Part shown: positions 24,604 through 34,900 of the stretch, in pieces
Numbering within the stretch: position 1 is the stretch's first letter
How the letters are laid out: every line of letters begins with the position of its first letter
Source: an uncultured Eubacteriales bacterium
Lineage (GTDB): Bacteria; Bacillota; Clostridia; Christensenellales; CAG-917
Reading direction: 5' to 3'
Assembly (NCBI GenBank): GCA_900545885.1
Contig: URAF01000005.1
Span: forward strand, 1 to 64,000
Length of the DNA: 64,000 nucleotides
The notes under the pieces: generated by a model
Database searches by the model: none
The model's input: the letters and a program-made list of their open reading frames with translations, nothing else
What the model was told of the DNA's origin: nothing
Position numbers and translations under genes: made by a program

Positions 24604-26319
24604 ATGTCCAACAAACCTTACAAAGATTTCGAACCCCAATGGATTACCACGCCCCCCGTGGAAAAAAGTTACCGTTCCGTTATGAAATGGGGCGACCCCG
24701 CGGCATACAAACGTCCCAAAGAAGGACTTTACAAACTCATCAAAAAGCAGTTCAATCTGACGGACGACGATTTCAAGGAAATGGTTGACGTCGGCAACGA
24801 AGTCGTGGACATCAAGGTTCCGTCCCGTCTTACCGCGGCTCAGCTCAAAGAACTTGCCGAAATAGTCGGCGAAGACAACGTGACAACCGACGAATTCAAA
24901 CGCGTGCAGGTAGGCTACGGCAAAACCATGATTGACATCATGCGTTTGAGAAAGGGCATAGTCGAAAACCTTCCCGACGTCGTCGTTTATCCTTCCACCA
25001 CGGAAGACATGGAAAAACTCGTCGAGTTTGCAAAGAAACACGGCGTACACATCTACGTATACGCGGGCGGTTCCAGCGTTACGCGCGGCACAGAGTGTAT
25101 GGTTGCGCCCAACATGATACTCGACCTGCGCAAGAACTTCAACAAAGTCATCGCGTTCAACGAAGTCAATCAGACCATAACCGTTCAGCCCGGTATCAGC
25201 GGTCCCGACCTCGAAAAAATCCTCAACAACGCACCCGAAAACTTCGGCGCGGCACACAGACTTACTTGCGGACATTTCCCGCAGTCCTTCGAATACAGCT
25301 GCGTAGGCGGTTGGGTCGTCACCCGCGGCAGCGGTCAGAACTCCACCTACTACGGTTGCGCGGCAGACCTCGTGCTTTGCCAGGAGTACGTAACCCCCGT
25401 CGGCAAAATCCGCACCGACTCCGCGCCCAGAAAAGCGACGGGTCCCAACATCGACCAGATTATGATGGGCAGCGAAGGCACTTTCGGCATACTCACCGAA
25501 GTCACCCTCAAAGTTTTCAAACTTTCCGCAAAACACCGTAAGTTCTCCTATATGTTCCCGACCTGGGAAGACGGTATGGCGGCAATGCGCGAAGTCATGC
25601 AGGGCGAATTCGGTTATCCTTCCGTTTTCAGACTTTCCGATGCGGAAGAAACTGATATGATGATGCACATGTACGGCATCGCGGACAGCCCGCTCAACGC
25701 GCTCCTTTCCGCAAAAGGTTTCAAACCCAGCCAGAGATGCCTGATGCTCGGTTTCGCGGACGGCGAAGACGGATTGCAGAAGAACATCGTCAAGAATATC
25801 CGCCGCATCGCGCACAAGTACAACGCAATGTCGCTCACGGGATACGTCACCACTTCCTGGGAACACGGCCGTTTTTCCGACCCCTATATGCGTGACACCA
25901 TTCAGGACTACGGCATCATCATCGACACTCTGGAATGCGCGGTCAACTGGGACAATATGGCGCAGGTTCACAAGGACGTCCGCAAGGCAGTCAAAGCGTG
26001 GCCGAACGCAATCTGCACGACGCACATTTCCCACAGCTATCCGCAGGGCGCGAACCTCTATTTCATTTTCGTCATAAAGACGACCGATCTCGACGAGTTC
26101 AAGAGATACCATTCCAGCATTCTGGAAGCCATAATGAAATCGGGCGCGGCACTCAGCCACCACCACGGTATCGGCAAACTGTTTGCTCCCTTCCTTCCCG
26201 GTTCGATAGGCGAAGAGCAGATGAAACTGCTCAAAGCACTCAAAGCCTACTTCGACCCGCAGGGACTTATGAACCCAGGCGGAACGCTTGCCCTCGACAA
26301 GCACCCCGACAACTTCTGA
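24604..26319 (+). CDS. FAD-binding oxidase, alkylglycerone-phosphate-synthase-like
   Basis: 571 residues, vanillyl-alcohol-oxidase/FAD_binding_4 fold. PCMH FAD site: VVVYPSTTEDMEKLV, YAGGSSVTRGTE, VQPGISGPDLE and GGWVVTRGSGQNSTYYG. The C-terminal part has SHSYPQGANLYF and LSHHHGIGK with three consecutive His at 519-521. Both blocks match alkylglycerone phosphate synthase (the ether-lipid enzyme) better than lactate or glycolate oxidases. It begins 13 bases after DUF1667 with AAGGAG. Acting on DHAP made by the GlpA-like enzyme would fit the operon, but a GlcD-like hydroxyacid dehydrogenase cannot be excluded. Confidence 0.75.
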   Translation: MSNKPYKDFEPQWITTPPVEKSYRSVMKWGDPAAYKRPKEGLYKLIKKQFNLTDDDFKEMVDVGNEVVDIKVPSRLTAAQLKELAEIVGEDNVTTDEFKRVQVGYGKTMIDIMRLRKGIVENLPDVVVYPSTTEDMEKLVEFAKKHGVHIYVYAGGSSVTRGTECMVAPNMILDLRKNFNKVIAFNEVNQTITVQPGISGPDLEKILNNAPENFGAAHRLTCGHFPQSFEYSCVGGWVVTRGSGQNSTYYGCAADLVLCQEYVTPVGKIRTDSAPRKATGPNIDQIMMGSEGTFGILTEVTLKVFKLSAKHRKFSYMFPTWEDGMAAMREVMQGEFGYPSVFRLSDAEETDMMMHMYGIADSPLNALLSAKGFKPSQRCLMLGFADGEDGLQKNIVKNIRRIAHKYNAMSLTGYVTTSWEHGRFSDPYMRDTIQDYGIIIDTLECAVNWDNMAQVHKDVRKAVKAWPNAICTTHISHSYPQGANLYFIFVIKTTDLDEFKRYHSSILEAIMKSGAALSHHHGIGKLFAPFLPGSIGEEQMKLLKALKAYFDPQGLMNPGGTLALDKHPDNF

Positions 26320-26476
26320 GCGTTCTTACGCGGCAGAGCAAGTAATTGCCCGACGGACTTATGCACAGACTTCGGGGCAAAATGAGTGCCGAAGTTTGAT
26401 ATAAGCTCCTATGTTAAAAAAAGTACCGATAGGAAGTCGGGTATCACTTATGTAAAATTATGTTATATGTAAAAAG

Positions 26477-26505
26477 CGCGGACAGATTGTCCGCGTTTTG
26501 TTTTG
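26477..26505 (+). terminator. Terminator of the GlpA-like operon
   Basis: CGCGGACA (26477-26484) pairs with TGTCCGCG (26488-26495) over a 3-base loop and is followed by TTTTGTTTTG. It lies 158 bases after the last stop. Confidence 0.75.
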
Positions 26506-26660
26506 CCGTGCGTTTACCGTGAAAATTCAACGCAAGCAAATGTTTAACGTTTACGTGCTTGCGCACCCCGTGTGCGTGCGCTCACCGAATGCGTGCGCTC
26601 ACCGGTACGTAGTTTAGTGGTTTGCGTTAGCTTGCAGTTTTGAGTTTGAGTTAGAAAACG
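26506..26660. repeat. Gene-free spacer with 15-nt tandem repeat
   Basis: TGCGTGCGCTCACCG occurs twice, at 26573-26587 and 26590-26604 (period 17), inside a GTGCG-rich alternating patch like the one at 826-950. The rest of the spacer between the operon terminator and spoVG holds no gene I can see. Confidence 0.55.
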
Positions 26661-26688
26661 CAAAAAAAAGCGGCGGGGTTTCCGCCGC
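26661..26688 (-). terminator. Terminator of spoVG
   Basis: GCGGCGG (26670-26676) pairs with CCGCCGC (26682-26688). Read on the minus strand it is followed by CTTTTTTTTG, 8 bases after the spoVG stop. Confidence 0.85.
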
Positions 26689-26695
26689 GTGAGAG

Positions 26696-26968
26696 TTATT
26701 CTTCGTTTTCCAACGCTACTTTGTAGGCGGCGAGAACTTTTTCTCTCAACATTTCTCTCGTCTCCGTGTTGATGGGGTGGACGATGTCCTTGAATTCCCC
26801 GTCGGGAGTCTTTCTGGACGGCATTGCAATGAATTCGCCTTCGGCTCCGCTTATTATCTTTATATCGTGTATGGCAAAGCAGTCGTCGATAATAACGGAG
26901 GCAACGGCACGCAATTTGCCGTCGTCGCGTTTGACCAGTCTGATTCGTGTGTCTGTGATATTAAGCAT
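26696..26968 (-). CDS. spoVG: SpoVG, RNA-binding regulator
   Basis: 90 residues, full-length SpoVG. Family blocks are ITDTRIRLV, KLRAVASVIIDDCFAIHDIKII, FIAMPSRKTPDGEFKDIVHPI and NTETREMLREKVLAAY. SpoVG is a widely conserved Firmicute protein that binds nucleic acid and affects sporulation, capsule and division genes. A GGGGA ribosome binding site precedes ATG 26968. It is monocistronic with a strong terminator. Confidence 0.97.
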   Translation of the reverse strand: MLNITDTRIRLVKRDDGKLRAVASVIIDDCFAIHDIKIISGAEGEFIAMPSRKTPDGEFKDIVHPINTETREMLREKVLAAYKVALENEE

Positions 26969-27204
26969 AATTGTCCCCTTTTTCCCAAAAGACTTTTATT
27001 TGTGTCTATATAATACAATAATATTTTCTATTTTTCAATACTAAACTTGAATTTTGGTGTTTTTGGCGGATTAAAGTCTGAATTTGGAAGAAAAAAGCGT
27101 TTTTCGGATTAAAACGTCGGAATGCGGATTTTGTAGGGGAGTTTTGTCGGTTGCGAAAAAGACTTCGTGCACGCCTCGGAAAATACAAACATATACTTTA
27201 TGGT

Positions 27205-28815
27205 ATGTCGTCGTTTTACGGAAAGAAGATACATTTCATTGGCGTCGGCGGCGCCAGTATGAGCGCGCTTGCGGAGTTTGCTTTGGCGCAAGGCGGAGTC
27301 GTGTCGGGCAGTGACCGCACGGAAAGCGCGGTTCTCGACAAACTTTCAAAACTCGGTGCCGAGGTTTACGCAGGCAGTCGTGCGGACATAATAAACGGCG
27401 TTGATATTGTCGTGTATTCGTCGGCGGTACCTTTCGACGACCCCGAACTTGCCGCGGCGTTTGCGGCAGGCAAGCTGGTCTTCGAGCGTCAGGAATTTCT
27501 GTCCGCCGTTGCCGAAATGTTCAGCACGGTTGTGGCTGTCGCGGGTACGCACGGCAAAACCACGGTGACCGCAATGATTGCGCATGTTTTGAAAACGTGC
27601 GGAATTCCTTTTGTCGCGCATATCGGCGGCGAACCTGTCGGAATGGACAATCTGACAATCGAACGGCTTGCCGACGGAAGCATACCGCGCGACATTTTTC
27701 TGACCGAAGCCTGCGAATACAAACGGCATTTGCTTGCTTTGCATCCGTCGCTTGCCATCGTCACGAATATGGAATGCGACCATCCGGATTGTTATTCCGA
27801 CCTCGACGAAGTCTACGACGTGTTTTCGGCGTTTTTGGAGAAGTGCCCCGTTGCCGTCGTCCGATGTCAGGATAAATTCATATGCCCGAATGCGCATATA
27901 TGCATTCGAGAGGACTACGGAGTGTGTGCGGAAACCGAAGAAAGCGAGCGAATGGGCACAGAAAGAATACATAAATACACCGAAAAGGAAACAACCTCAA
28001 TCGGCGCAAACCGCAAAAGCTCGGCACAAACCGAAAACAACGCGGACAAAGTCGCGGCAAGCGGTTCCTATGGTGGCGCGAATGGCTGCTTGACGGAGGT
28101 TTCGAAGAATAAGCCGAACGAACAGAAAGCGGAGCGGAACGTTGCAGAAGAAATCACGTATCCATGCAAGGACATATGTTCATACGTTGTTTTGAGAACT
28201 CTCGAATGCAAGGGCGGACAAACGATAACTTATTCGCACGGTACGGGCACGTACTCTTTCTTTCTGCCGCTGAAAGGAAAACATATGCGCGACGACGCAA
28301 TGCTTGCGCTTGCGGCGTCGTGTGTTCTAGGCGTTTCGCAGGAGTGCGCCTGTGCCGCGCTTGCCACGTTCGGGGGCGTCAAACGCCGTTATGAAAGGGC
28401 GGGCAAGCTATCGGGCGCGGAAGTCATTTTCGATTATGCTCATCACCCCACGGAGATAGCGTGCACGCTTTCAGTTGCGGCGACGGAAGGAAAGTTTCTG
28501 ACCGTGTTTCAGCCGCACACCTATTCTCGTACCGCGCGGTATATGGACGATTTTGTGAACGTACTTGGACGCGCGGAGCACCTTGTGATTATGCCGACTT
28601 ACGCCGCGAGAGAAAAGGGTGCACAAGGGGCTGACAGCGTCGATTTGGTACGGGAGATAAAACGCAAATTTCCTGAATGCAAACTTTATCTGTCGTTTTC
28701 GCACGATGATACTGCGGAATATATCAAAAACACCGCGGCAGGTTATGACGCGGTGCTTATGTTGGGTGCGGGTGATATATACCGTCTTAAAGATATTCTC
28801 CCGCTTGTCAGATGA
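27205..28815 (+). CDS. murC: UDP-N-acetylmuramate-L-alanine ligase MurC with a ~70-residue insertion
   Basis: 536 residues from ATG 27205; the usual length is about 460. The N-terminal domain has HFIGVGGASMSALAEF and GSDRTES. The central ATPase has VAGTHGKTTVTAMIAH, TEACEYKRHLL and NMECDHPDCYSD. The C-terminal ligase domain has FGGVKRRYE, FDYAHHPTEI and FQPHTYSRT. Between the last two domains, residues ~245-315 are hydrophilic and rich in Asn, Lys, Glu and Thr, with no match to MurC. The DNA there carries a 13-nt repeat. MurC adds L-Ala to UDP-MurNAc. No good ribosome binding site is seen. Its 3' end overlaps the convergent DUF4363 gene by 8 bases. Confidence 0.9.
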   Translation: MSSFYGKKIHFIGVGGASMSALAEFALAQGGVVSGSDRTESAVLDKLSKLGAEVYAGSRADIINGVDIVVYSSAVPFDDPELAAAFAAGKLVFERQEFLSAVAEMFSTVVAVAGTHGKTTVTAMIAHVLKTCGIPFVAHIGGEPVGMDNLTIERLADGSIPRDIFLTEACEYKRHLLALHPSLAIVTNMECDHPDCYSDLDEVYDVFSAFLEKCPVAVVRCQDKFICPNAHICIREDYGVCAETEESERMGTERIHKYTEKETTSIGANRKSSAQTENNADKVAASGSYGGANGCLTEVSKNKPNEQKAERNVAEEITYPCKDICSYVVLRTLECKGGQTITYSHGTGTYSFFLPLKGKHMRDDAMLALAASCVLGVSQECACAALATFGGVKRRYERAGKLSGAEVIFDYAHHPTEIACTLSVAATEGKFLTVFQPHTYSRTARYMDDFVNVLGRAEHLVIMPTYAAREKGAQGADSVDLVREIKRKFPECKLYLSFSHDDTAEYIKNTAAGYDAVLMLGAGDIYRLKDILPLVR

Positions 28816-29185
28816 TGTCTGCCAGGTTGAAGTCCAGTACGCAGTGAATGTTGTGTGCCATTGTCATGAGCGACTGACATTTGCTCAAAGCGTTCATATC
28901 GTCGCCGCATTCGAGCGACCCTTCGGTTTCGGCAAGTGCCACCGAAAAGGCGCGCATATCGGGCGAGTAAGTGAACATTTCGAGTCCCATTCTTTTGTCT
29001 TCCCACCATTCGGTCAGTTCTTTCACTTCGTCCAACGCATCGTCGTCGGGCGATTTGATTGCCGTTTCCAATGCGGTCAGTCGGTCACCGAGTTCGCCGA
29101 AAACCTTGTCTACGTAAAGCGACTCGGCAATGCCCGCCGCAAGTATTACGGCAAGTATCACAAGAGCAAGTATCAGTCTTTTCAT
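28808..29185 (-). CDS. DUF4363 membrane-anchored protein
   Basis: 125 residues. One N-terminal membrane segment (LILALVILAVILAAGIAESL) then an extracytoplasmic helical domain with KELTEWWEDKRMGLEMFTY-like sequence, typical of DUF4363. It overlaps the upstream DUF421 gene by four bases (ATGA) and this pairing is common in clostridia. Function unknown. Confidence 0.85.
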   Translation of the reverse strand: MKRLILALVILAVILAAGIAESLYVDKVFGELGDRLTALETAIKSPDDDALDEVKELTEWWEDKRMGLEMFTYSPDMRAFSVALAETEGSLECGDDMNALSKCQSLMTMAHNIHCVLDFNLADII

Positions 29186-29925
29186 ACTTTACCCTCTGCC
29201 GCGGCGTGAGTGCGGTCGTTGTCTTCTTCCGAACTGAAAAACACCGTCATGCTGTCGCGTTCGTAAGGCTGAACGAAGACTTCGTCGCCCGTGACCAGCA
29301 TGAGCAGAACTTCTTCCTGTTCCAACCCGATGCTGTGAAGCAGTTTCATGACTCTTTCTTTGGACAGCCAGTCGAGTCCAACCATATTGGCACCGATGAA
29401 ATTGCCTTCCATGATTACCGTTATGGGCATGGCGGCGGGCGCGAGTTTGATGTCCATATCCGCAGGCGTTAGCGGTTTGTTGCCCGATTTCGGAAGCACG
29501 GTCATGGTGCCGTTGGTTTCGACCATGGCGTATTCAACTTCGCCCGGGTTGAAATAGCCGTTTCCGCGCAGGGCTTCGAGCAGGTCGTCGATGTTCATGT
29601 TCAGTTCGTTGAGAACTTTGGGTAAAAGGTTGCCTTTTTCGATGACGACAACGGGTTTGCCGTTGAGGATTTTGCGGAAACGAACGCTTTTGACCGCAAG
29701 TTTTGTCATTATGATGTGAACGAGGAAAAGAGTGAATACGGGTATAATTCCGTATATTATGGGTATGGTCGGGTCGTTCATTGGAATGCAGGCGAGTTCG
29801 CTTGCCACGAGCGTGATTGCGAATTCGAACGGCTGCAATTCGCCGAGCTGCCTTTTTCCCATAAGCCGCATTGCGACCAGAAGAAAGAAATATATGACTA
29901 TGCACCTTACAAACAAACTTAACAT
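29182..29925 (-). CDS. DUF421/YetF-family membrane protein
   Basis: 247 residues. Three N-terminal membrane segments (residues ~4-90) with the family block AMRLMGKRQLGELQPFEFAITL, then the soluble YetF domain with NGKPVVVIEKGNL, VEYAMVETNG and MTVL. In Bacillus such proteins (YetF, YrbG, YdfR type) affect spore properties and envelope; the mechanism is unknown. ATG 29925 has no ribosome binding site. It is cotranscribed with DUF4363. Confidence 0.88.
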   Translation of the reverse strand: MLSLFVRCIVIYFFLLVAMRLMGKRQLGELQPFEFAITLVASELACIPMNDPTIPIIYGIIPVFTLFLVHIIMTKLAVKSVRFRKILNGKPVVVIEKGNLLPKVLNELNMNIDDLLEALRGNGYFNPGEVEYAMVETNGTMTVLPKSGNKPLTPADMDIKLAPAAMPITVIMEGNFIGANMVGLDWLSKERVMKLLHSIGLEQEEVLLMLVTGDEVFVQPYERDSMTVFFSSEEDNDRTHAAAEGKV

Positions 29926-29963
29926 ACGGTTATTTTGATTGCAGGTTCTGTTTTTATGCGTAA

Positions 29964-30000
29964 AAGCCGTCCGTTTGATTTATTGTCTTGCGGGCGGCTT
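29964..30000 (-). terminator. Hairpin after the flippase gene
   Basis: AAGCCGTCCG (29964-29973) pairs with CGGGCGGCTT (29991-30000) with one G-T pair and a 17-base loop. On the minus strand it is followed by TTTTACG, so it could terminate the flippase transcript before DUF421. Moderate strength. Confidence 0.5.
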
Positions 30001-30087
30001 GATTATCAAGGATTGATGAAGAATATAGTTTGGCGGGCAGAAGCATAATTAAACGCTTGCCTGTAAACGTGCGATTTGCTTGCGGTT

Positions 30088-31677
30088 TTACTCGGTGCGG
30101 CGGGCGGGACGATTGCGGGGTGCGCGTTGTTTTCGGTGCGCACGTGCAAAACGCGATTTTCTGCCGTTTGCGACGGCGCGGGTTTCCGACGGCTGGAAAA
30201 CGGTTGCCGTGAGAAATGCTTTTATGTCCACAATGCCGAACGCCGTAACGAATATAAAGAAGAAAAACAGCACGTATACGGCAATTACGAGGGTAGTTGC
30301 GGTGTTGCCCATAAAGGGCGCTACAAGTCTTTCCGTGAACATTCCGAGCACGGCTAGCGGAACGGAAAACAGACACACGAAGAATGCGCGTCCCATGCCT
30401 TCCGTTCGTCCGAGTTTGCGAGAAAGTATAATGGCGTTTATTGCCGAAGTCACGAGGAACGCCGTTCCGCTTGCCACGGCACAGGCGTAAATTCCGATTA
30501 CCTGCGGCAGGAAGAATATGCAGGGCAACATCAGCGCAAGTCCGCTTACGTAGCTCAGGAAAGAATACTTTTCCATACCCAGCGAATTAAGAATGGGCGT
30601 GGTGACCGAACTCAGCGAAAGCGGGAAAATCAGTGCGGACGCATAGGATACGAACCTGCCCGCCTCGGCGTCGCCGAAGAAGAAAAGTCCGAGTTCTTTG
30701 CCGAGAGGGAAATATACGGCGAAGAAAAGGGACGCAACTAGGGCGGCAAACAAGAGCGAGGTGCGGTACTTGGAACGGATTTGTTCGTAGTCGCCTTTTG
30801 CTGCGAGTGCGGCTATATCGGGAATGAGAACCACGGACAGTGCGGACACGACGGTTACGGGCGCCATGATGAGCGGAAGCGCCATACCCGCGACCCTTCC
30901 GTATTGCGCCGTTGCCATTGCGACGGTCATTCCGCCCGCTACAAGGCGTTGAGGGATAATCAACGCGGTGAGTGAAGCGGAAAGCGAAGTCAGTATGCGG
31001 ATTGCGGACAGCGGGAGCGTGGCGGTGATAAGCTCCTTTGTCCCTTGCGGTTTGCTAAATCGTCCGCCCGCCTTGAAAAACAAAATTGCGAGAATTACGA
31101 CGCAGACGACGTCGGACAGCACAAACGCCACGGCAACACCCGTTGCACCCGTAAGAACGGCAAAAAATCCGCTGGCAAAGAGCATGGAAAATCCGATTTT
31201 GAGGATTTCGTCCGCAAGTTCGGCAGCCGAAAACGCAAGGAAGTTTTTGCGCCCCCAGAACCAACTTCTGAGTGGTGCGTAAAGCGAGGATGTGACAAGC
31301 GCGGGCAGCATAATGAGGAATATGGGCATACAACGTTCGTCCGTGAATATGCCGCCGAGATAGCGCGAGAATGAATAAAAGATTATGCAGATTGCAGCTG
31401 ACACGCCGAGCCCCAAAACTACCGAAGCAGTGGTCAGCGCGTTCTGCCTGCGGACGTCGCCTTTTGCGGCGCATTCCGCGACTTTGCGCGACAGCACCGT
31501 AGGCGCACCCGCCGTTAGCGAAAACAGCAGCAGCAGTACGCTGAGCGCAATCTGGTATATGCCGACCGTTTCCGCCCCCAGACTTCTAGACATCCATATC
31601 TTGAAAAGGAAGGAAAGAAGTCTTGTGATGACGGAAAAGCCCGTGACTATGGAGAATGATTTAACCGTACCGTTCAA
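30088..31677 (-). CDS. MurJ/SpoVB-type lipid flippase (MVF/MATE superfamily)
   Basis: About 529 residues with roughly 14 membrane segments. The N-terminal FSIVTGFSVITRLLSFLFKIWMS-like block and RSLGAETVGIYQIALS match the SpoVB/stage V sporulation protein B group of polysaccharide and lipid II flippases, and the central SVVLIPDIAALAAKGD block is also typical. The C-terminal ~40 residues are Arg-rich and cytoplasmic. The start is uncertain: TTG 31677 has GAGG seven bases upstream; TTG 31707 would add ten residues. A cell-wall or sporulation cortex role is inferred. Confidence 0.8.
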   Translation of the reverse strand: MNGTVKSFSIVTGFSVITRLLSFLFKIWMSRSLGAETVGIYQIALSVLLLLFSLTAGAPTVLSRKVAECAAKGDVRRQNALTTASVVLGLGVSAAICIIFYSFSRYLGGIFTDERCMPIFLIMLPALVTSSLYAPLRSWFWGRKNFLAFSAAELADEILKIGFSMLFASGFFAVLTGATGVAVAFVLSDVVCVVILAILFFKAGGRFSKPQGTKELITATLPLSAIRILTSLSASLTALIIPQRLVAGGMTVAMATAQYGRVAGMALPLIMAPVTVVSALSVVLIPDIAALAAKGDYEQIRSKYRTSLLFAALVASLFFAVYFPLGKELGLFFFGDAEAGRFVSYASALIFPLSLSSVTTPILNSLGMEKYSFLSYVSGLALMLPCIFFLPQVIGIYACAVASGTAFLVTSAINAIILSRKLGRTEGMGRAFFVCLFSVPLAVLGMFTERLVAPFMGNTATTLVIAVYVLFFFFIFVTAFGIVDIKAFLTATVFQPSETRAVANGRKSRFARAHRKQRAPRNRPARRTE

Positions 31678-31707
31678 TTTGTCGCCTCGAAGGAAAATAT
31701 ATGACAA

Positions 31708-31946
31708 AGGGCGCGCTTTGATAACCTAACGACGGAATAATCGGGATTTGCTGAAATCAAAACGCACATAGTGCAAGCGAAAGCGCGGTGAGGGGGAGAG
31801 CGAGAAGAACAAATGGGAAAAGTGAGAAGGGCAAATAAAAAGGAAATATGATATGAAAACTTGATGAGTGTAATGATGTTTAGTGTAGGCTAGGGCAAAA
31901 AGAAAGCCGCCGATTGCTCGGCGGCTTTTGGTTTTCATTTTGACGA
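31708..31946. terminator. Spacer with strong terminator of the large lipoprotein gene
   Basis: AAGCCGCCGA (31904-31913) pairs perfectly with TCGGCGGCTT (31918-31927). On the minus strand it is followed by TCTTTTTG and ends the 1425-residue gene. The remaining ~190 bases are purine-rich and show no gene. Confidence 0.8.
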
Positions 31947-34900
31947 TTATTCGTTGTAGGAGTCGTAATCGTCTTTCTTCTTGTAGACGTTGTTCATCGA
32001 AGTGTTGTCGGTGAGTACGTCTTTGCCTGCGCCCTTGGTGAGTTTCTTCTTGTACTTTCTGACGAAGAACACAACCACAACCGCTATCGTCGCGAGTGCG
32101 AGCAGTATGGTCGGTATCATCCACCACAGGTTGTTGAGGTCGAAGGAAGTGTCGGGAGTTTCGACCGTTCCGTCTTCGCCGTCGCCCGTTTCGCCTTCGG
32201 AGCCCTCTTCGGGAATTTCTCTGAATTTGATAATGGCGTTGTCGCCACCTATTTCGGTATAAAGTTTGTCATAAGCGTCGATGTCGCCGATTTTTTCGAT
32301 GGTCACTGCGTCGAAGAATGCGTAGCCGCTTGCGAGTGTGCTTTCGTCGTCGGCGTCATAAAGTCCGAGTCCCAGACGTACTGCAACGGAAGTCACGTCG
32401 TTGTCGGGTGCGAGAACGTAGAAGGTGTAGGTTGTCCAGCCGCTTTCGGATTGCACTTTCTCGAAGCGGAGAGGTGCGTCGGAGTCGTTGGAAGAACCGA
32501 GGTACAGTTCGACGTATGCGCCCGTGTCGGCGGATTTGGTGAAGTTGCCGTTCTTGTCGACGTGTCCGATGTTGTGAGTGAACACGCGGACGGTGATTTT
32601 GTATGCGTTCTCTGCGGTGAGAGTATAGCCCGTCGAGGCGTAGTAGTACGCGCTGTCAACCGTGTTGTTGATGACCAGCAGGTTGCTGCCGTCGATGCCG
32701 TCGGTCTTTATCTGGTCGATTGTGAGCAGTCTGTCGGCTTTTGCCTGTTCGAGTTTCTTTTCTTTGAGTGCGGCGATGATTTCCTCGTCGGTCTTGCCAT
32801 CATATTCGCCGCTTTCCTTGGCTTCCTGCAACTCGGCGTCGGTTATGGTGAAGTCGTCGACGGTGAGTTCGGGACCGAGACCGGTGATGTAACCTTCGTC
32901 GTCCTGTACGTTGTCGATGTTGAGAACGCCGGAGTTGGTGTTGTCTTTATCCTGGTCGGTTCCGACCGTTCCCGTCCAACCGTCGGGGGTGGTCAGGTTC
33001 TCGTCGGAGGTTGCGCCGTCCATGGAATCAAAGCTGTCGGTGAAGAAGGTTATCTTTCTGTTGTAGTTTTCGTCGCTTACGGAATCGTTGAATTCCTTAT
33101 CGGTGAGAGTGTGCTGGGTGACGCTGTCGAACACAACAATGCCCGAAGATTTGAGGTCGGCTTCGGCTTTTGCCGTTCCGTCTGCGTTCATGCCGCCCGT
33201 AATATCCGCGTTTTCACCGAGCCACAGACCGAGTTTGAGGGATACGCCCGTCAGACCGACCTGAATGTTGAAGGTGTACTGATGCCACTGGTCGTCGGCT
33301 ATTACGTTGAAGTAACGGGTTTGTCCGCCGAGTTCGCTGCCGGAGGCTTCGCCTTGCAGATAAATCATCGCTTTGGTGCCTGCTTCGGTGTCTGCTTTGG
33401 CTTTTGCCCAAAGGCTGATTGCATAGTTGGTGCTTGCGGAGAGTTTGAAGTTGTCGGACAGATAGCCTGCCGAGAATGCTTCGCCTTTGCCTGCGAGAAC
33501 AAGCATATTGGGTGCGCCCACCGCTCCGTCGACAAAGAAGTTCGCGTCATCGGGGAAGAGGGTGTTGATCTGGTTGCTTGCCTGCCAGCCGCCTTCTTCC
33601 TTGGTGTCGAGTTTGACGATGCCGCCCACGAAGTTGTCGTTATCGGCAAGGGTGGTGTCGCTTATAGACCAGTTGGAAGGAATGCCGGGTTTGGTGCTGT
33701 CCTGCAACGTTCCGTCGCCTGCCGTCCACGCTTCGTCGCCCATTTCGGAGTAGTCGACGTCGTTGAACGCACCATTGGTGAAGGAACCGCTCTTGGACGT
33801 TGCAAGGTTGACCGTCTTGACGTAGGTGCCGGAGCTGGTGCCCGTGAAGTCGGAGTAGGTGATGGCAGTCATGCTCATGTTGCAGACGTACGCCGTGCCT
33901 CTTGCGAGAGTGTCGGAATTGTAGGCGTTGCTGTCACCGAACGCGACTTTGAGGTAGAGGTCTTTTGCTTCTTCGGCAGAGCCGCGGATTACGAAGGAAA
34001 GTTCAACCCAGTCGTTGGTGTAGTCGTCGTAATCTTCGGTGTTGATTGCCGTGAAGGAAGAAAGAACGGTGGGGTCTTTGCCTTCTTCTTCCGCGGGTTG
34101 CATCAGGTAAACGTACACGCCGGAAGTGGATTTGACCGCGTCGGTCTTAACCCACATCGAAATGCGGTAGAAGTGGTTTGCCTTGATGTTGAATTTTTCG
34201 GTTTCGAAGGCGTAGTAGGTGTTTTGGGTCGCTCTCATCATAAGACCTTTGGGGTCTGCTCCGAGTTCGTAAGGAGTGAGAGGAGCGTCAATGCCGAAAG
34301 CTTTGAAGAATTCTTCGTCGGTGAGAGGAACAACACCTGCGGTCATGTAGTCTTCACCGACTGCGGGGGGATTTTCACCGAGAGCCTGAGTAAATCCCTT
34401 GGGGGTGCCGAGGGTGCCTTTGTCAAAGCCGTTGAGTTGAGTGTAAGAAGAGAAGTCGCCGCTGATTCCGCTGTCGCCCGCGACCTTAAAGAGGTTTTCG
34501 GTGGTGAGGTCGACTTTGATTGACGTATCATCATCTTTGGCGATGATTTCGTATCCGCTCTGTGCGTCTTTGGACGCTTGGTCGAATTCACCCTGGTCGG
34601 CGTATTCGGTGAGCATGAGGTTGTCGAAGAATGCCCAGCCCGTGGAGAACGTGCCGTTTGCTTTGTAGGTGGTACGTTTGACTGCGGACGCGCTGGTGGA
34701 GCTGTAGTGGTCGTAAGTGACTTCCGTATTGTCGGCGGCGGAACCCGTGCCGAGCCAGAAAGTCATGTTGTAGGACATATCTCTGTACTGGTTGCCCTGA
34801 ATGTAGAAGGTGTAGGTCTTCCAACTGCCTGTGGATGCGGGTTCGCGTTCGCTGTTTTCGCTGAACAGAACCGTACCGTCGACTTTGTTCTGTGAAATGC

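Noticed and set aside
24580..26304. 574-residue minus-strand frame
   Set aside because: Shadow of the AGPS-like gene; no start signal and no known motif.
32451..34523. 690-residue plus-strand frame inside the large lipoprotein gene
   Set aside because: Val/Gly/Phe-rich antisense of a repetitive protein; the minus-strand frame has signal peptide, repeats and anchor.
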